Shown here: one piece after another, positions 11,687 to 22,990 of the stretch
How the letters are laid out: each line of letters opens with the position of its first letter
Numbering within the stretch: the stretch's first letter is position 1
Assembly: GCA_004352715.1 (NCBI GenBank)
Contig: SCFE01000096.1
Span: 1,131,711 to 1,195,710, forward strand
Origin: Hofstenia miamia
Taxonomy: Eukaryota; Xenacoelomorpha; Acoela
Length of the DNA stretch: 64,000 nt
Direction of reading: 5' to 3'
The notes under the pieces: generated by a model
The model's database searches: none
What the model saw: only the letters and a program-made list of their open reading frames with translations
Told to the model about the DNA's origin: nothing
Translations under genes and position numbers: made by a program

Positions 11687-12060
11687 TTAATACATATTAA
11701 TTGAATCTGGGTTGATTTTTCTCTCAATGATTTCAGAACCTAAGCTGAAAATAAACTCTTCCTTTAAGAGTGTGCAAAAGTAATAGTTAACAGGTGAGAA
11801 ATCTGAGGGATGTGGAGTCCAAACATCTCCAAATCCACTTCAAATTACATGATCTTCAGGAATATGACTTGAAAGCAATTCACATGTACATAGCAAAAAT
11901 GGGATGGTACAAAAATGGTTGTTGGTATCATATATTTTTTTGAAGCTGTGGATTTGATACTAATTTAGGTAATTTTTCTGGTCAATGTCATGTCAAAAAT
12001 GAAGAGCACCAGTTGTTTCTTTGTGCTGGGGTGTCAGTTATTACAAAAAGCCTACAATCA
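11687..12060 (-). pseudogene. Degraded mariner-type transposase fragment (IS630/Tc1/mariner superfamily)
   Basis: On the minus strand, positions 11830-11687 translate as GDVWTPHPSDFSPVNYYFCT then LLKEEFIFSLGSEIIERKIN before a stop. This fits the conserved C-terminal block of mariner-like transposases (W-P-x-x-S-P-D-L-N-P-x-D-Y-x-L-W...L-K), including the final acidic residue region, but with P-D changed to S-D and L-N-P to F-S-P. Upstream sequence to about 12060 keeps scattered similarity (FVITDTPAQ-like) broken by stops. The copy is dead and runs close to the 1000-N gap. No terminal repeats could be found, possibly because of that gap. Confidence 0.5.
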
Positions 12061-12116
12061 CAAAATAAAGATTAAATAAATAAGCATTAATGAAATATAT
12101 ATATATATATATATAT

Positions 12117-13116
12117 NNNNNNNNNNNNNNNNNNNNNNNNNNNNNNNNNNNNNNNNNNNNNNNNNNNNNNNNNNNNNNNNNNNNNNNNNNNNNNNNNNNN
12201 NNNNNNNNNNNNNNNNNNNNNNNNNNNNNNNNNNNNNNNNNNNNNNNNNNNNNNNNNNNNNNNNNNNNNNNNNNNNNNNNNNNNNNNNNNNNNNNNNNNN
12301 NNNNNNNNNNNNNNNNNNNNNNNNNNNNNNNNNNNNNNNNNNNNNNNNNNNNNNNNNNNNNNNNNNNNNNNNNNNNNNNNNNNNNNNNNNNNNNNNNNNN
12401 NNNNNNNNNNNNNNNNNNNNNNNNNNNNNNNNNNNNNNNNNNNNNNNNNNNNNNNNNNNNNNNNNNNNNNNNNNNNNNNNNNNNNNNNNNNNNNNNNNNN
12501 NNNNNNNNNNNNNNNNNNNNNNNNNNNNNNNNNNNNNNNNNNNNNNNNNNNNNNNNNNNNNNNNNNNNNNNNNNNNNNNNNNNNNNNNNNNNNNNNNNNN
12601 NNNNNNNNNNNNNNNNNNNNNNNNNNNNNNNNNNNNNNNNNNNNNNNNNNNNNNNNNNNNNNNNNNNNNNNNNNNNNNNNNNNNNNNNNNNNNNNNNNNN
12701 NNNNNNNNNNNNNNNNNNNNNNNNNNNNNNNNNNNNNNNNNNNNNNNNNNNNNNNNNNNNNNNNNNNNNNNNNNNNNNNNNNNNNNNNNNNNNNNNNNNN
12801 NNNNNNNNNNNNNNNNNNNNNNNNNNNNNNNNNNNNNNNNNNNNNNNNNNNNNNNNNNNNNNNNNNNNNNNNNNNNNNNNNNNNNNNNNNNNNNNNNNNN
12901 NNNNNNNNNNNNNNNNNNNNNNNNNNNNNNNNNNNNNNNNNNNNNNNNNNNNNNNNNNNNNNNNNNNNNNNNNNNNNNNNNNNNNNNNNNNNNNNNNNNN
13001 NNNNNNNNNNNNNNNNNNNNNNNNNNNNNNNNNNNNNNNNNNNNNNNNNNNNNNNNNNNNNNNNNNNNNNNNNNNNNNNNNNNNNNNNNNNNNNNNNNNN
13101 NNNNNNNNNNNNNNNN
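12117..13116. other. Assembly gap, exactly 1000 N, bounded by (TA)n
   Basis: Both borders are (AT)n. The round length indicates a placeholder of unknown true size. Any reading frame across it is meaningless. Confidence 0.99.
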
Positions 13117-13775
13117 ATATATATATATATATAATTTCATAAGTTAATTTAATTTAGTAGACATTCAGGCCCTGCTATTATTTGTGCAATTTAATTGACA
13201 AGTGTAATTAGATGGGCATCTAAAAATATGACTTAATATTTAAATATAACCTTAAATTTAATGACAAATATGACCTAAAAATTTCTAATATGACAAGAAA
13301 ATAGGACCATTCCACTATCAAAATTTCAAAAATGTAGCATATATTTTAGTTTCTTAAATTGAAATAATGAATTATTTTCAGATAGTGTTTGATTGAAAAT
13401 CCTGTATATTTGACATCAAATGACATTTTAGAAACTTGGTTTACTGTAATTGACATATGTTACTGTGACTACTGCCATTAAGTTTCAACAAATCATTAGG
13501 AGGCTATTTTTTTCATAGTCACCTTGAATTTCACAGGGCTCCTAACCAAAATTAAGGCTTCTTAACAGGGCTATAGCATGATTTTAAAGTCAAAGTAGGT
13601 GACTGACTGAACACATTATGGAGTATTTTGAGACCAATCACGTCGAAATATGTGGGGGGGGGTTATCCCCCTTATGATAGCCTAATTAAAGCACGGCTTC
13701 AACAAGATGTTGTTTTTAACGACTTACTGTTATTTCAGCTAGTACCGGAATACTAGTCATATATATATATATATA
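13117..13775. other. Non-coding contig island between two gaps
   Basis: An island of 659 bp with (TA)n at both ends and no exon. It includes a short G/C-rich palindromic patch at about 13652-13674 (GGGGGGTTATCCCCC). I see nothing else in it. Confidence 0.6.
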
Positions 13776-14025
13776 NNNNNNNNNNNNNNNNNNNNNNNNN
13801 NNNNNNNNNNNNNNNNNNNNNNNNNNNNNNNNNNNNNNNNNNNNNNNNNNNNNNNNNNNNNNNNNNNNNNNNNNNNNNNNNNNNNNNNNNNNNNNNNNNN
13901 NNNNNNNNNNNNNNNNNNNNNNNNNNNNNNNNNNNNNNNNNNNNNNNNNNNNNNNNNNNNNNNNNNNNNNNNNNNNNNNNNNNNNNNNNNNNNNNNNNNN
14001 NNNNNNNNNNNNNNNNNNNNNNNNN
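13776..14025. other. Assembly gap, exactly 250 N
   Basis: Bounded on the left by (TA)n and on the right directly by a 207-bp segment that recurs at 57394-57600. Confidence 0.99.
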
Positions 14026-14232
14026 GTAGCATAGTAATTAAGCAATTTCCTCATTCTACAACCAGCTTTTGCCTGGGATTTTTTATAGGAGATCAATGCC
14101 TGTTGTACACCACCATAGCTTACTTCGATAGTGAGTTATATCAAAATCCGATAGATGACTTACTGATATATTATTAGCTTGACCGCCGTTTAAAAAGAGG
14201 GCATCTACTATAATTGGGTGACTTTCTGTTTT
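14026..14232. repeat. 207-bp segment identical to 57394-57600 (copy 1)
   Basis: Begins at the first base after the 250-N gap (GTAGCATAGTAATTAAGC...) and runs to CTTTCTGTTTT followed by (TA)n. I read no mismatch against 57394-57600 over 207 bp. It carries a 49-codon frame ending at a stop on the plus strand, with no recognised family. It is either a recent dispersed repeat or overlapping contig ends placed 43 kb apart. Confidence 0.85.
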
Positions 14233-14256
14233 ATATATATATATATATATATATAT

Positions 14257-15454
14257 TACAGCATTCGTCTCTCATTTTCTCTTATATATATTATGTATTT
14301 CTACTTTATATCTTTAGACAGCCAGTCTCTCCCAATTATTTTCAATTCCTTAGCACTTTTCGTCATTCTTTAGAGGTCTTTTAATTCTATATCCTATTGT
14401 TTCCATTATATTTTTAATTACTATTCCCTTTGCGTTATTAATGCTTTAATTTATTATAACTTTCTTTATAAGTTTTTCGACTGTCAACTGACGCATTTCG
14501 GAATGCTCTAGCTCCGCAAGTTTTGATCTTATGGACTAGGGTTATATATATAAATGTACACAATTACTAGCTCCATGTGAAACTATTTTTATTTTTTGGA
14601 TTTATCACATCTCGTTCCATCGCATCGGCCAATAGAAATTGTCAATTTTAACACTACTCTTATAATCGATTATTATAATTAATAGACTAGACTATTTTGT
14701 ATTTGAAAATTCAATAAAGTATATATAAGTAGTTTTTTCATTTCGAATTTCACTTAATGTTCTTTGTAGGTGCATTTATCATAAATAAATTTTATATTGA
14801 ATGATACAGAAATTATTCTATATATTATAAAATAAAATTCAACACTTTTATATACCAAAACATCTGCTCAAATTTCTGTTTGTTTCATTTTTCAAGCTGT
14901 TATTTTAGAAACGAATTTTGGTAATTCAAAGTAATTACATGTATTAAATATTTAATAATTTTGTCATTTTTTTAACTTTTAAACACGAATCTAAATACTA
15001 CAGGTGAATTATACATGGTGTTTTATATATTTTTAAAGCACGGATTCTAATTTGGGATGAAGTTCAATCAAGGGGTAAGTCATGAACTTCGAAGAAAGGT
15101 CTGGAGATGTAAATCCATAGTAGCAACCTCCATGGTACATTGAAATTTGTGAACTATTGTGGTGAATGAGATCTTTTCACATAGTAAAAAGTCTAAATCA
15201 AATAAGACAGCCTGACAAACCTGTTTTAAGCTATCTAAAATATTTCTCTGTTATACTCGCAATTCTAATATTAAAATAAATGTTTTGATTCATAGCAAAT
15301 TCAATATGGTCACTTTTAGTCTGTTGTGCAAAAGAAACGACATATTGACAGGTATTCATAACAAATTTTATCTTGTAGAATTTAACATATATTGTCAATT
15401 CACGTTTGAATTGTTCATGATTAAAAATGAAATTCTAAAAATAGGTATGAGTCA
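14257..15454. other. Non-coding AT-rich stretch
   Basis: Contains nothing I can assign: short TA tracts (about 14540) and poly-T/poly-A runs, no exon-like island. Confidence 0.4.
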
Positions 15455-16020
15455 ATGGCGCTGATAAGATCTTCCTGTTCATTCATTCATGAAATTTCCA
15501 ATTCAATTTCAAAACCTGAAAGTCCATGCATCATCACCTCAAATGTAATTATGAACAACGCCGCTCTGTCAAATACCCACATTTTCATTCTAGACATCCA
15601 CCTAAACATAAAATCACTATCAGATTTAATGGACATTTGTATCAATAGTATGATATTGGATTGTCGTTATAACCTTAAGCTGTCTGCGTTCACATTTCAA
15701 GCAATTTTCTCCAAGCCTATCATATACATTGGAAATCCTGTGATATGGACACAATTTTTAATGAACATGCCTGAACGTAGTGTTAAAAATTGCACTAAAG
15801 TGTATTGTCGTGGCTGAAGTACTTAAAAATATTAGCCATTGAAAATTCCGATTTTTAAAAAAAGTTGTTTGTTTTCTATGCCTAAGATATTCAGATAGTC
15901 AAGAGAATCGAAACCTATGAAAGCAAAAATTAACCCAAGTGTTTCCTTTGTTGTAAATAAACCATCAATACCCTTTAAGGATCACCTAATTGGCTCAATG
16001 AAAGGGCGCCATTTTTCATT
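15455..16020. repeat. Diverged dispersed repeat, copy A (partner at 47760-48190)
   Basis: Several blocks align in the same order and strand with 47760-48190. Shared anchors are TTTCAAGCAATTTTCTCCAA, a run ending AAAGTGTATTG, a TTGAAAATTCC block, a GTAAATA block, and a TGAA-GGG block (AATGAAAGGGCGCC versus CATTGAAGGGTGCC). Copy A retains a 120-codon open frame (15455-15817) with no recognised domain; the same frame is broken in copy B. This is probably an old mobile element of unknown class. Confidence 0.5.
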
Positions 16021-16060
16021 GAAAGTTTTCTTTTTTTATTAAAAAAAATTCTTAAATTCT

Positions 16061-19000
16061 CAGCATTCCTGATGTTCAGGAAATGAGTAGGTCAAAATCC
16101 CATGTGAGCAACAACTAATCTTACCTGCCGAAGACATTTTCAGATTTTGGACAGATTTATTATTTATAAGCTTTTCACAGAACACTGTCAGATATAAAAA
16201 ATTCCTGTGTAGCTTAAGCTTAACAGACGCTCTTATCCTAAAAGAGAGTCTTCGTTCTATAATATACGCTTTAAGAATTTTTTCTTAAAATTGATAAAAT
16301 TAAAAAGCCAGCTTCAACATATATCGAACACACTTTTGTAAGTCACCTTTCAGAATATTAATAATTTTATTCAATGCTTTGTTTGAGGATTGTGACGCTG
16401 AAACACCAAGGATAACGGTGTTTCATATTTGACATCTTCTACGTATGAAGTCATCCATTCCCTGTCAATTGCACTCTGTTAGAATCCGCTATAATTCTCT
16501 ATGTAGGCGAAATAATTAATTTATAGCATAATGTTTGAATCGAAAACATTTGTATCTCATAGACTATCTGAATTTGATTAAATTACTTACAAAACTTATC
16601 GTTACTTTTATCTTAAAAATTTCAAAGGTTTATGTTAAAGTTAACATTTATACATTATGCTCAAGAGCACATTTGCTCAAACTATGAGATATGTTTTGAA
16701 TATTATTAACAGCTTCATTTTGCAAACTGCAATTATTTCTATGACAAGAGTACATCAACCCATGTTCATTATCCTCGACTGTATAAAGCGGAACAATTTT
16801 TTATATTGAAAAAGCTTTAATAATAGATATAGACATCAGAGGTAAAGCTTTGTAAAATAAAAAACATTAGTTTCTTGATTCTGAATCTAGTCAATCCGTG
16901 CTCATTAATGATAAATTTCTTGTTGAAAGCTAAGTCATAAAGATATCAAACTAACGTATTTCAATAAAATAAAATACTGAACGTAAACATGCTAACATAT
17001 CCAGCCTAGAAATTTGCTAAACAGAAATGGTAGTAACTTTGATTATTTTCCTTAAGATATTTATACAGACTCCAATCTTTTGCTGTCAAACGAAACCGAT
17101 TGAAATTTTTTATGGTTATACATAAATGCTCATCTTATAGGACATATTCAAGAAAAATCGGCATCTATAGATTGCTACTATAACGTGTGTGTTATTTTGT
17201 GTGTCACACATACAAGCGTTTTGCGCTTAATCGCTTATATCTCCGAATCTTTTTGGCTGATTTCGATGAAATTTGTTTAAGCTTTGTTTGACATATTTTT
17301 CATTGCGAGTAGTCCACGAAGTTGACGAACAACATGCGAAAAGTCAGAATTGACAAAACGTTCCTCCCAAACATAGCGCTATTCGAACGCTTATATCTCT
17401 GTAACTAGGAACAAGATAGTTAGTATTGAAAATATAATTATTTTCTGTAATTTACACGGGTTTCGCTAGTAATTAGTTCTAACTATTCCGAGAATTTATA
17501 TACCCATGATGTGCAATTTTACAAATCGTTATGATTACGTTTAAGAGATTCTTAAGGGGGAGAAAGGGGAATGAAATGAATGTAGTATTGAACGTCAAAT
17601 GAAAAATATATAAATTGGTTTTGAAAAATATCTTTTGTAATGCCGACAATATTTGATATTGATTGAGAAAGTACTTTGAAATAAGTATTGAAAAACAGTG
17701 AATTGGTTGGTTTTCGCTTGTTACTTCTCAGGCGCACCGTATTTTATCAAGTGACAATTTTCGTCTAATCAGTCGCGACAACTGTCAGCCTTGTTCGATT
17801 CGTCAATTGTTCATTTCTATCCATTCACTTCTTTAATTTCTAAATTTTAACGCTGCAATTACTCTAACTTCCACGTGAGATGGACGATTTCCTTGTTCCT
17901 CATTCTCACGTAACATCTTGAAATTATAATATTACACAATTTCCTTCCTAAATTTTCAATATCTGTAATTAAAATTTCTATCTTCTTAACAAAACGCCCA
18001 TCACGTCATACTAAAAACCTTGATGCTAATATTAAGTCAGAAGTTTACCGAATTTAATGCAAAACTCCACGTCTATTGTTTATTGGAAAAAAGATTTAAT
18101 TTTTTATTATTTATTAATTATCTGTCCTATTCTAAAATTCCACTATAGCATGGCATTTATGCGAAAACATATAAAAGGGTAATTACATCTACTAGGTGGC
18201 GTTAGGTTATTGCCAAATTTGTTATAGGATAGCACATAAATTTAGTGGAAAACAATATTTAATAATTTAATATTTTTCGTATACTCGAATTATTGACTCC
18301 AATTTCACAAGTGAGTGTTGATTTTTATTAATAAATTGGCCATTGTGCTAATAATCCGAAAAATGAAATTCTCAGATTTCGAGAACGATATTTGATCTCC
18401 GTTGGATTTCAAAATTAAAAAAATACTTGCAAGCAAAATGTAACAGAATTATTCGTTTTGTTTAATTTATTAAATGATTCATATTGCTCTTAAATCACGT
18501 ACATGCAGGTTAACTCAATTTCCAATTATACCGGAATTACTATGTGCACTTAGGCTTAGCAGTTACCACTTACTAATAAATACATTTAATAGTAAGTTAC
18601 TAGTAACGACCAGTAACTAATTTGAGTTTACCATGGATTAGTACTAACAACTCTTGTTAAGTGAATGATGATGTCGCGTATCAGAGTCACTACGTAGTGG
18701 CAGCCAATCAAGCTTTTGAATGTATTACTGCAGTCATACAAACAAATGTTCCTATGAGTAACGTCGAAGCACCAGCATTTCTATATTTTAATATGGAAAT
18801 CAAAGTTAATTAAAAAGGCCTCTAAATTTAAATTAAAAAATTAGACTAGAATTTGTCTGTCATCTGTCAATATTCATTATTGGAAACTAAGTGTAGTGAA
18901 GCATCTGACATTACAAAAAAATGCATTAAAATGGAAAGTTTATCAGTTCCGTAAGATTTTTGATGCAAAGGCAGTCATTCTTTAAACTTTCGTCACGGAA

Positions 19001-20561
19001 ATATTACCTATTATACACCAGATGTGGAACTTTTTCGACTTTTTAAGGTATAGTTTAAGCTTTCTCATGTATTTAATAAATCAATTAAAAGTTAGGCTCG
19101 GCTCAAATTTTCCTGCCAAAAATCAAGGCCAAGTTCGACGGGCCCAATTCCATGTATATGTATCTGTAATTTATAACAAAGTTTTCACGCACGTTCATTG
19201 ACTTAACAAGGGTGTTTTACACAATGACATTGACACATTTATAACTCATCGGTTATTAGTGAAGACGTGTTCTTAATAATTTCATGATGCAATCCCTCAG
19301 GATAACGCGACCAGACAATTAATTTGTTCTTATTGATTTTTCCATTCACAAATCACCGAGGCATTTCTATATTATTATTCAGTTTGTCAACTGGGTATGT
19401 CACCAAATTGTTCTACCAATTTCTTTCACAATTGTATCGTAAGACCATCATTAGCATAGAATTCGTGTGCATCAATATATCACATGAAAATTTATATCAT
19501 TATTCCATATTCGAATAGTTCTATAACTTTTTTATCAAATAACTCACCAATAATTGCAGAGATTCAAAGCAGACGTTCCGCTGTTTCTGGATTCTATTAT
19601 TTGCATGTTACAGTTTATCACGGTTACTTTATTTCTAGTATTGTTTTTTGCTCACTTGTAACTTAGCTGTAGTTTTAATCGTAATCTTCTCAAATGTAAT
19701 TCTCACTCCTTCAGTGTAATCCTATTCGTTCCTATTTATTTCTAAAATGTTAGCAGATAAATTTAATATCTTAATTCAACCTATTATTGTCAAACTTTTC
19801 AAAAGAAATATTTTGATGCACTGCAACCCTGATAATTGTCAGTGAAAAATATCATTTGTACAAATCTTATGCTACAATAAAATTTGTTTTTTTATAAAAA
19901 TCATATAATGTTTTCGTGACCTTGAGAAAATCCATATTTTTAACGTTAAGTGATTTTTAAATGTGTATGTACATTTTAACTTGCTAGTTGTGCAAGTGTC
20001 AACAAGGCATTCATGAAAGGAATACACCGAAAAACCGCGACGTATTGAAAATTATCATGCAACCAATGAAGATTTCAGAAATTGCGTCGTCGTCGTAAAA
20101 ATGAAAAATTGTCAACGAGCGGAAGACACTGCTCGAAGAAATTGTTGCACATCATGATGTTAATTTGAAATCAAAACCGTTTTTATAGATGTTTGTTACT
20201 AGAATAAGGATTCACACTTTGATAAAAGTGTGTTTTGTGTGTTTCTCTTTACTCAGTGAGTCAATTTTAAGTTGCATGCCATTTATGCTAATTTTCAATG
20301 TAAAAGAGCTGTTGAAATGCCATCGCTTTAGTTGAAATGACTTTCGATACTTTGTGATGTAAAAATATGGCTTTTAAACTCTTCTCTCTGCTGAATGCAG
20401 GGATGATAATTTTTTCAAAGCACAGCTCAACTGTTTAATGCATTCGCAGAATGAGCAGTGAATTTTAATCAAACTCTCATAAATATTTCATTGTATTTGC
20501 TGAGAGAACGATTAGTTGGAAGTGGATAATTTGAATGCTCGTCTCATAATATTATTTTTAG
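16061..20561. other. Non-coding stretch upstream of the plus-strand gene's first identified exon
   Basis: No supported exon. Small features are a region at about 17200-17410 with two similar CGCTTATATCTC(C/T)G motifs, and an inverted pair around TTACTAATAAATA / TAGTAAGTTACTAGTAA at about 18568-18606. The first exon(s) of the plus-strand gene may lie here, but none stands out by eye. Confidence 0.4.
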
Positions 20562-20674
20562 ATCAATCAACTGCGAACGGGAACGCTGTACAGTTGCCAC
20601 AGAACGATTCCCACGATGACCGTCTGGAGAAGCCAGTAGAAAATCGAACGTCTAGTAAAAACCCTGCTCAACAA
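20562..20674 (+). CDS. Exon of plus-strand gene (37 codons)
   Basis: The acceptor is ATTATTTTTAG and the donor is CAA before GTAATTTT. It begins with two bases of a split codon, then reads QSTANGNAVQLPQNDSHDDR and LEKPVENRTSSKNPAQQ, ending on a codon boundary. That matches the phase-0 start at 32365. The other two frames stop early. The following intron is 11.7 kb and includes the 123-N gap. Confidence 0.55.
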
Positions 20675-21997
20675 GTAATTTTTCACAATTTTTAGTTGTT
20701 GAAGCACCCTTTTGCAATGTGCTTTATTCAAAGGAAATACATATCTCATAATGCTGTGAAATATGTATTTTTGTATAAAATGGAGCTATAATAGACTAGA
20801 TTAGTCCGATTGGGCTGGGATTATAATTTTCTAAATACTCAAGACATTTTGTATGTTTTTATTACAAATGTTTGGAAAATTGATATGAATGTACAAGCAA
20901 AAGAATTGAGACCACAAGTGTTGGCCATATCTATTAAGTTTAAAATATTCATTAACAGAAACTAGAATAAATTTTTTAACCAATATCTTGTACAGATTTC
21001 GTACTAAATTTTGTTTAATATCAGAAAAAAATGCAAGAATTGCATTGTATAATGCTAATATTCTTGTACGAATGACATTTCAACTGCGATGGTTTTGTGC
21101 ATTGCAACTGAGATGGTTTTGTGCATTGCAACTGAAGTGGTTTTTTGAAAAAAATGATGCATTTGAATAAATTCGTTCAGCATTAATGGCAAAGAGTAGA
21201 ACAGAGTAAACTTTGTACCAATTCTCTAGCTAACGGATTTGATAAGTTAATGCAATAATAAAACAGATCCGCTAAACCGATCTGCTAACATATCTTAGAG
21301 TTTATTTACATAGATTTTTATTCAATCTGTAAACAGATCTGTTAAGCAGATTATAAATATAGTCATCACTGGGTACCATGTGAGGCCGTGAAATCAGGAA
21401 TTTTAACGGAAATTGAATTGGTAAAATGTTACAACGAAATCTAGTGGATTAGTATGATTCTTGTTTGACAAAACACACGTTTGGTTTATACATTCATCAA
21501 ATCACGAATTTTAAAATTTGTACACTTTTTCTTAGTAAATCATAAAATTTCCAGAGGCTTGCAACCACTGAATTCTACATAAAAATTGATATGCGAAAGA
21601 TGCACAATACATATGGTGTGTTTAAACGAAGATACACGATAAAGAATTTTGCTGAAATATACTGAGCGTGGTTTGTAAGATATTACTTTGTTCTTTCCTT
21701 TACGCTTGCGCACTGAGAAATAGCGAAGTATTGAAATGTTAATAGAATTTCAACACAAAAACTGCCAAATTTCTACCATAGTCTGAAGAAATATATACTT
21801 TTCATAATAAGAATGCTTTTTAATTTTTATATACAATTCAAAAGTTTGATTATGTTGTATGTATATATATATATNNNNNNNNNNNNNNNNNNNNNNNNNN
21901 NNNNNNNNNNNNNNNNNNNNNNNNNNNNNNNNNNNNNNNNNNNNNNNNNNNNNNNNNNNNNNNNNNNNNNNNNNNNNNNNNNNNNNNNNNNNNNNNN

Positions 21998-22029
<32 letters not shown>

Positions 22030-22947
22030 GGACTTTGGATGCAAAATTTTAAAATATTTACAAAGCGCTGGATACAAAGTAAATCTATACGGGCTCTAGA
22101 TACTATAGCGGAGGAAGCTGGATACGGGTCAAAAATTATTTTTTTAAAAAACCTGAAACTCATTCATAATATATTAGAACTCTATTTTAATTTCGAAATG
22201 TAAAGTAAAAATTTTTGGATAAAATGAATTATTCTAGCTTTCCATCAAAAAAAGGCGTTGGATACTATGGAACATTGGAATACCATAAGCTAGGTATTTT
22301 TTCATTTATGCAGATTTAACCCTACTTTCTGGTTTCTTTGCATTTCTGGGTTATTATTAATAGTCAATGTCATTGTGGGTTTTCAGTAACAAATCCAAAA
22401 TTTGATTAAATATAATTCGGTTTGGTACAATTTTATGACATGAGAAACCTAACAGTTTATTTCGCATGCACTTTCATTAAATAAAGTCATGATATTGTCA
22501 ATTAAATAAACTAGCCATTCAATTTTTCGAATTTATTGAAAACTTAGACTTTCCATGGCTCTAGTTTCCAATGTGGTATTGATATAGTTTGCTTAATAGC
22601 TTTGCGATCCTAGTACTTGTATTTGGAATAACCTTTATAGTTATGAAAATGACAGCTTCCTGATAGAAATGGTTTATTACTCACGTACTTAGTGTAATAA
22701 TTCACAGCGTATTTTACAAAATCGATCACAGCTATTGATTGCAAGAAAATAGTCAATAAAAAATTTAAAAAATGAAAAGAACACACTAATGAAGAATATT
22801 TATATGTATAGCAACAGGACACCGGAACAACACAATAAAAAAATAAGTAGGCTTACTTTAAGCCCTAAGTTTTTCATATTAGAAATATATATATATACAT
22901 ATATACATATATATGTATATATATATACTGTATATATTTATATATAC

Positions 22948-22990
<43 letters not shown>

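Noticed and set aside
12058-13142. Long open frames (350-360 codons) on both strands
   Set aside because: They cross the 1000-N gap. N translates as X and the ends are (TA)n.
21750-22203. Overlapping frames of 75-137 codons on both strands
   Set aside because: They cross the 123-N gap and the TA repeat; the rest is the GGATAC-type repeat.
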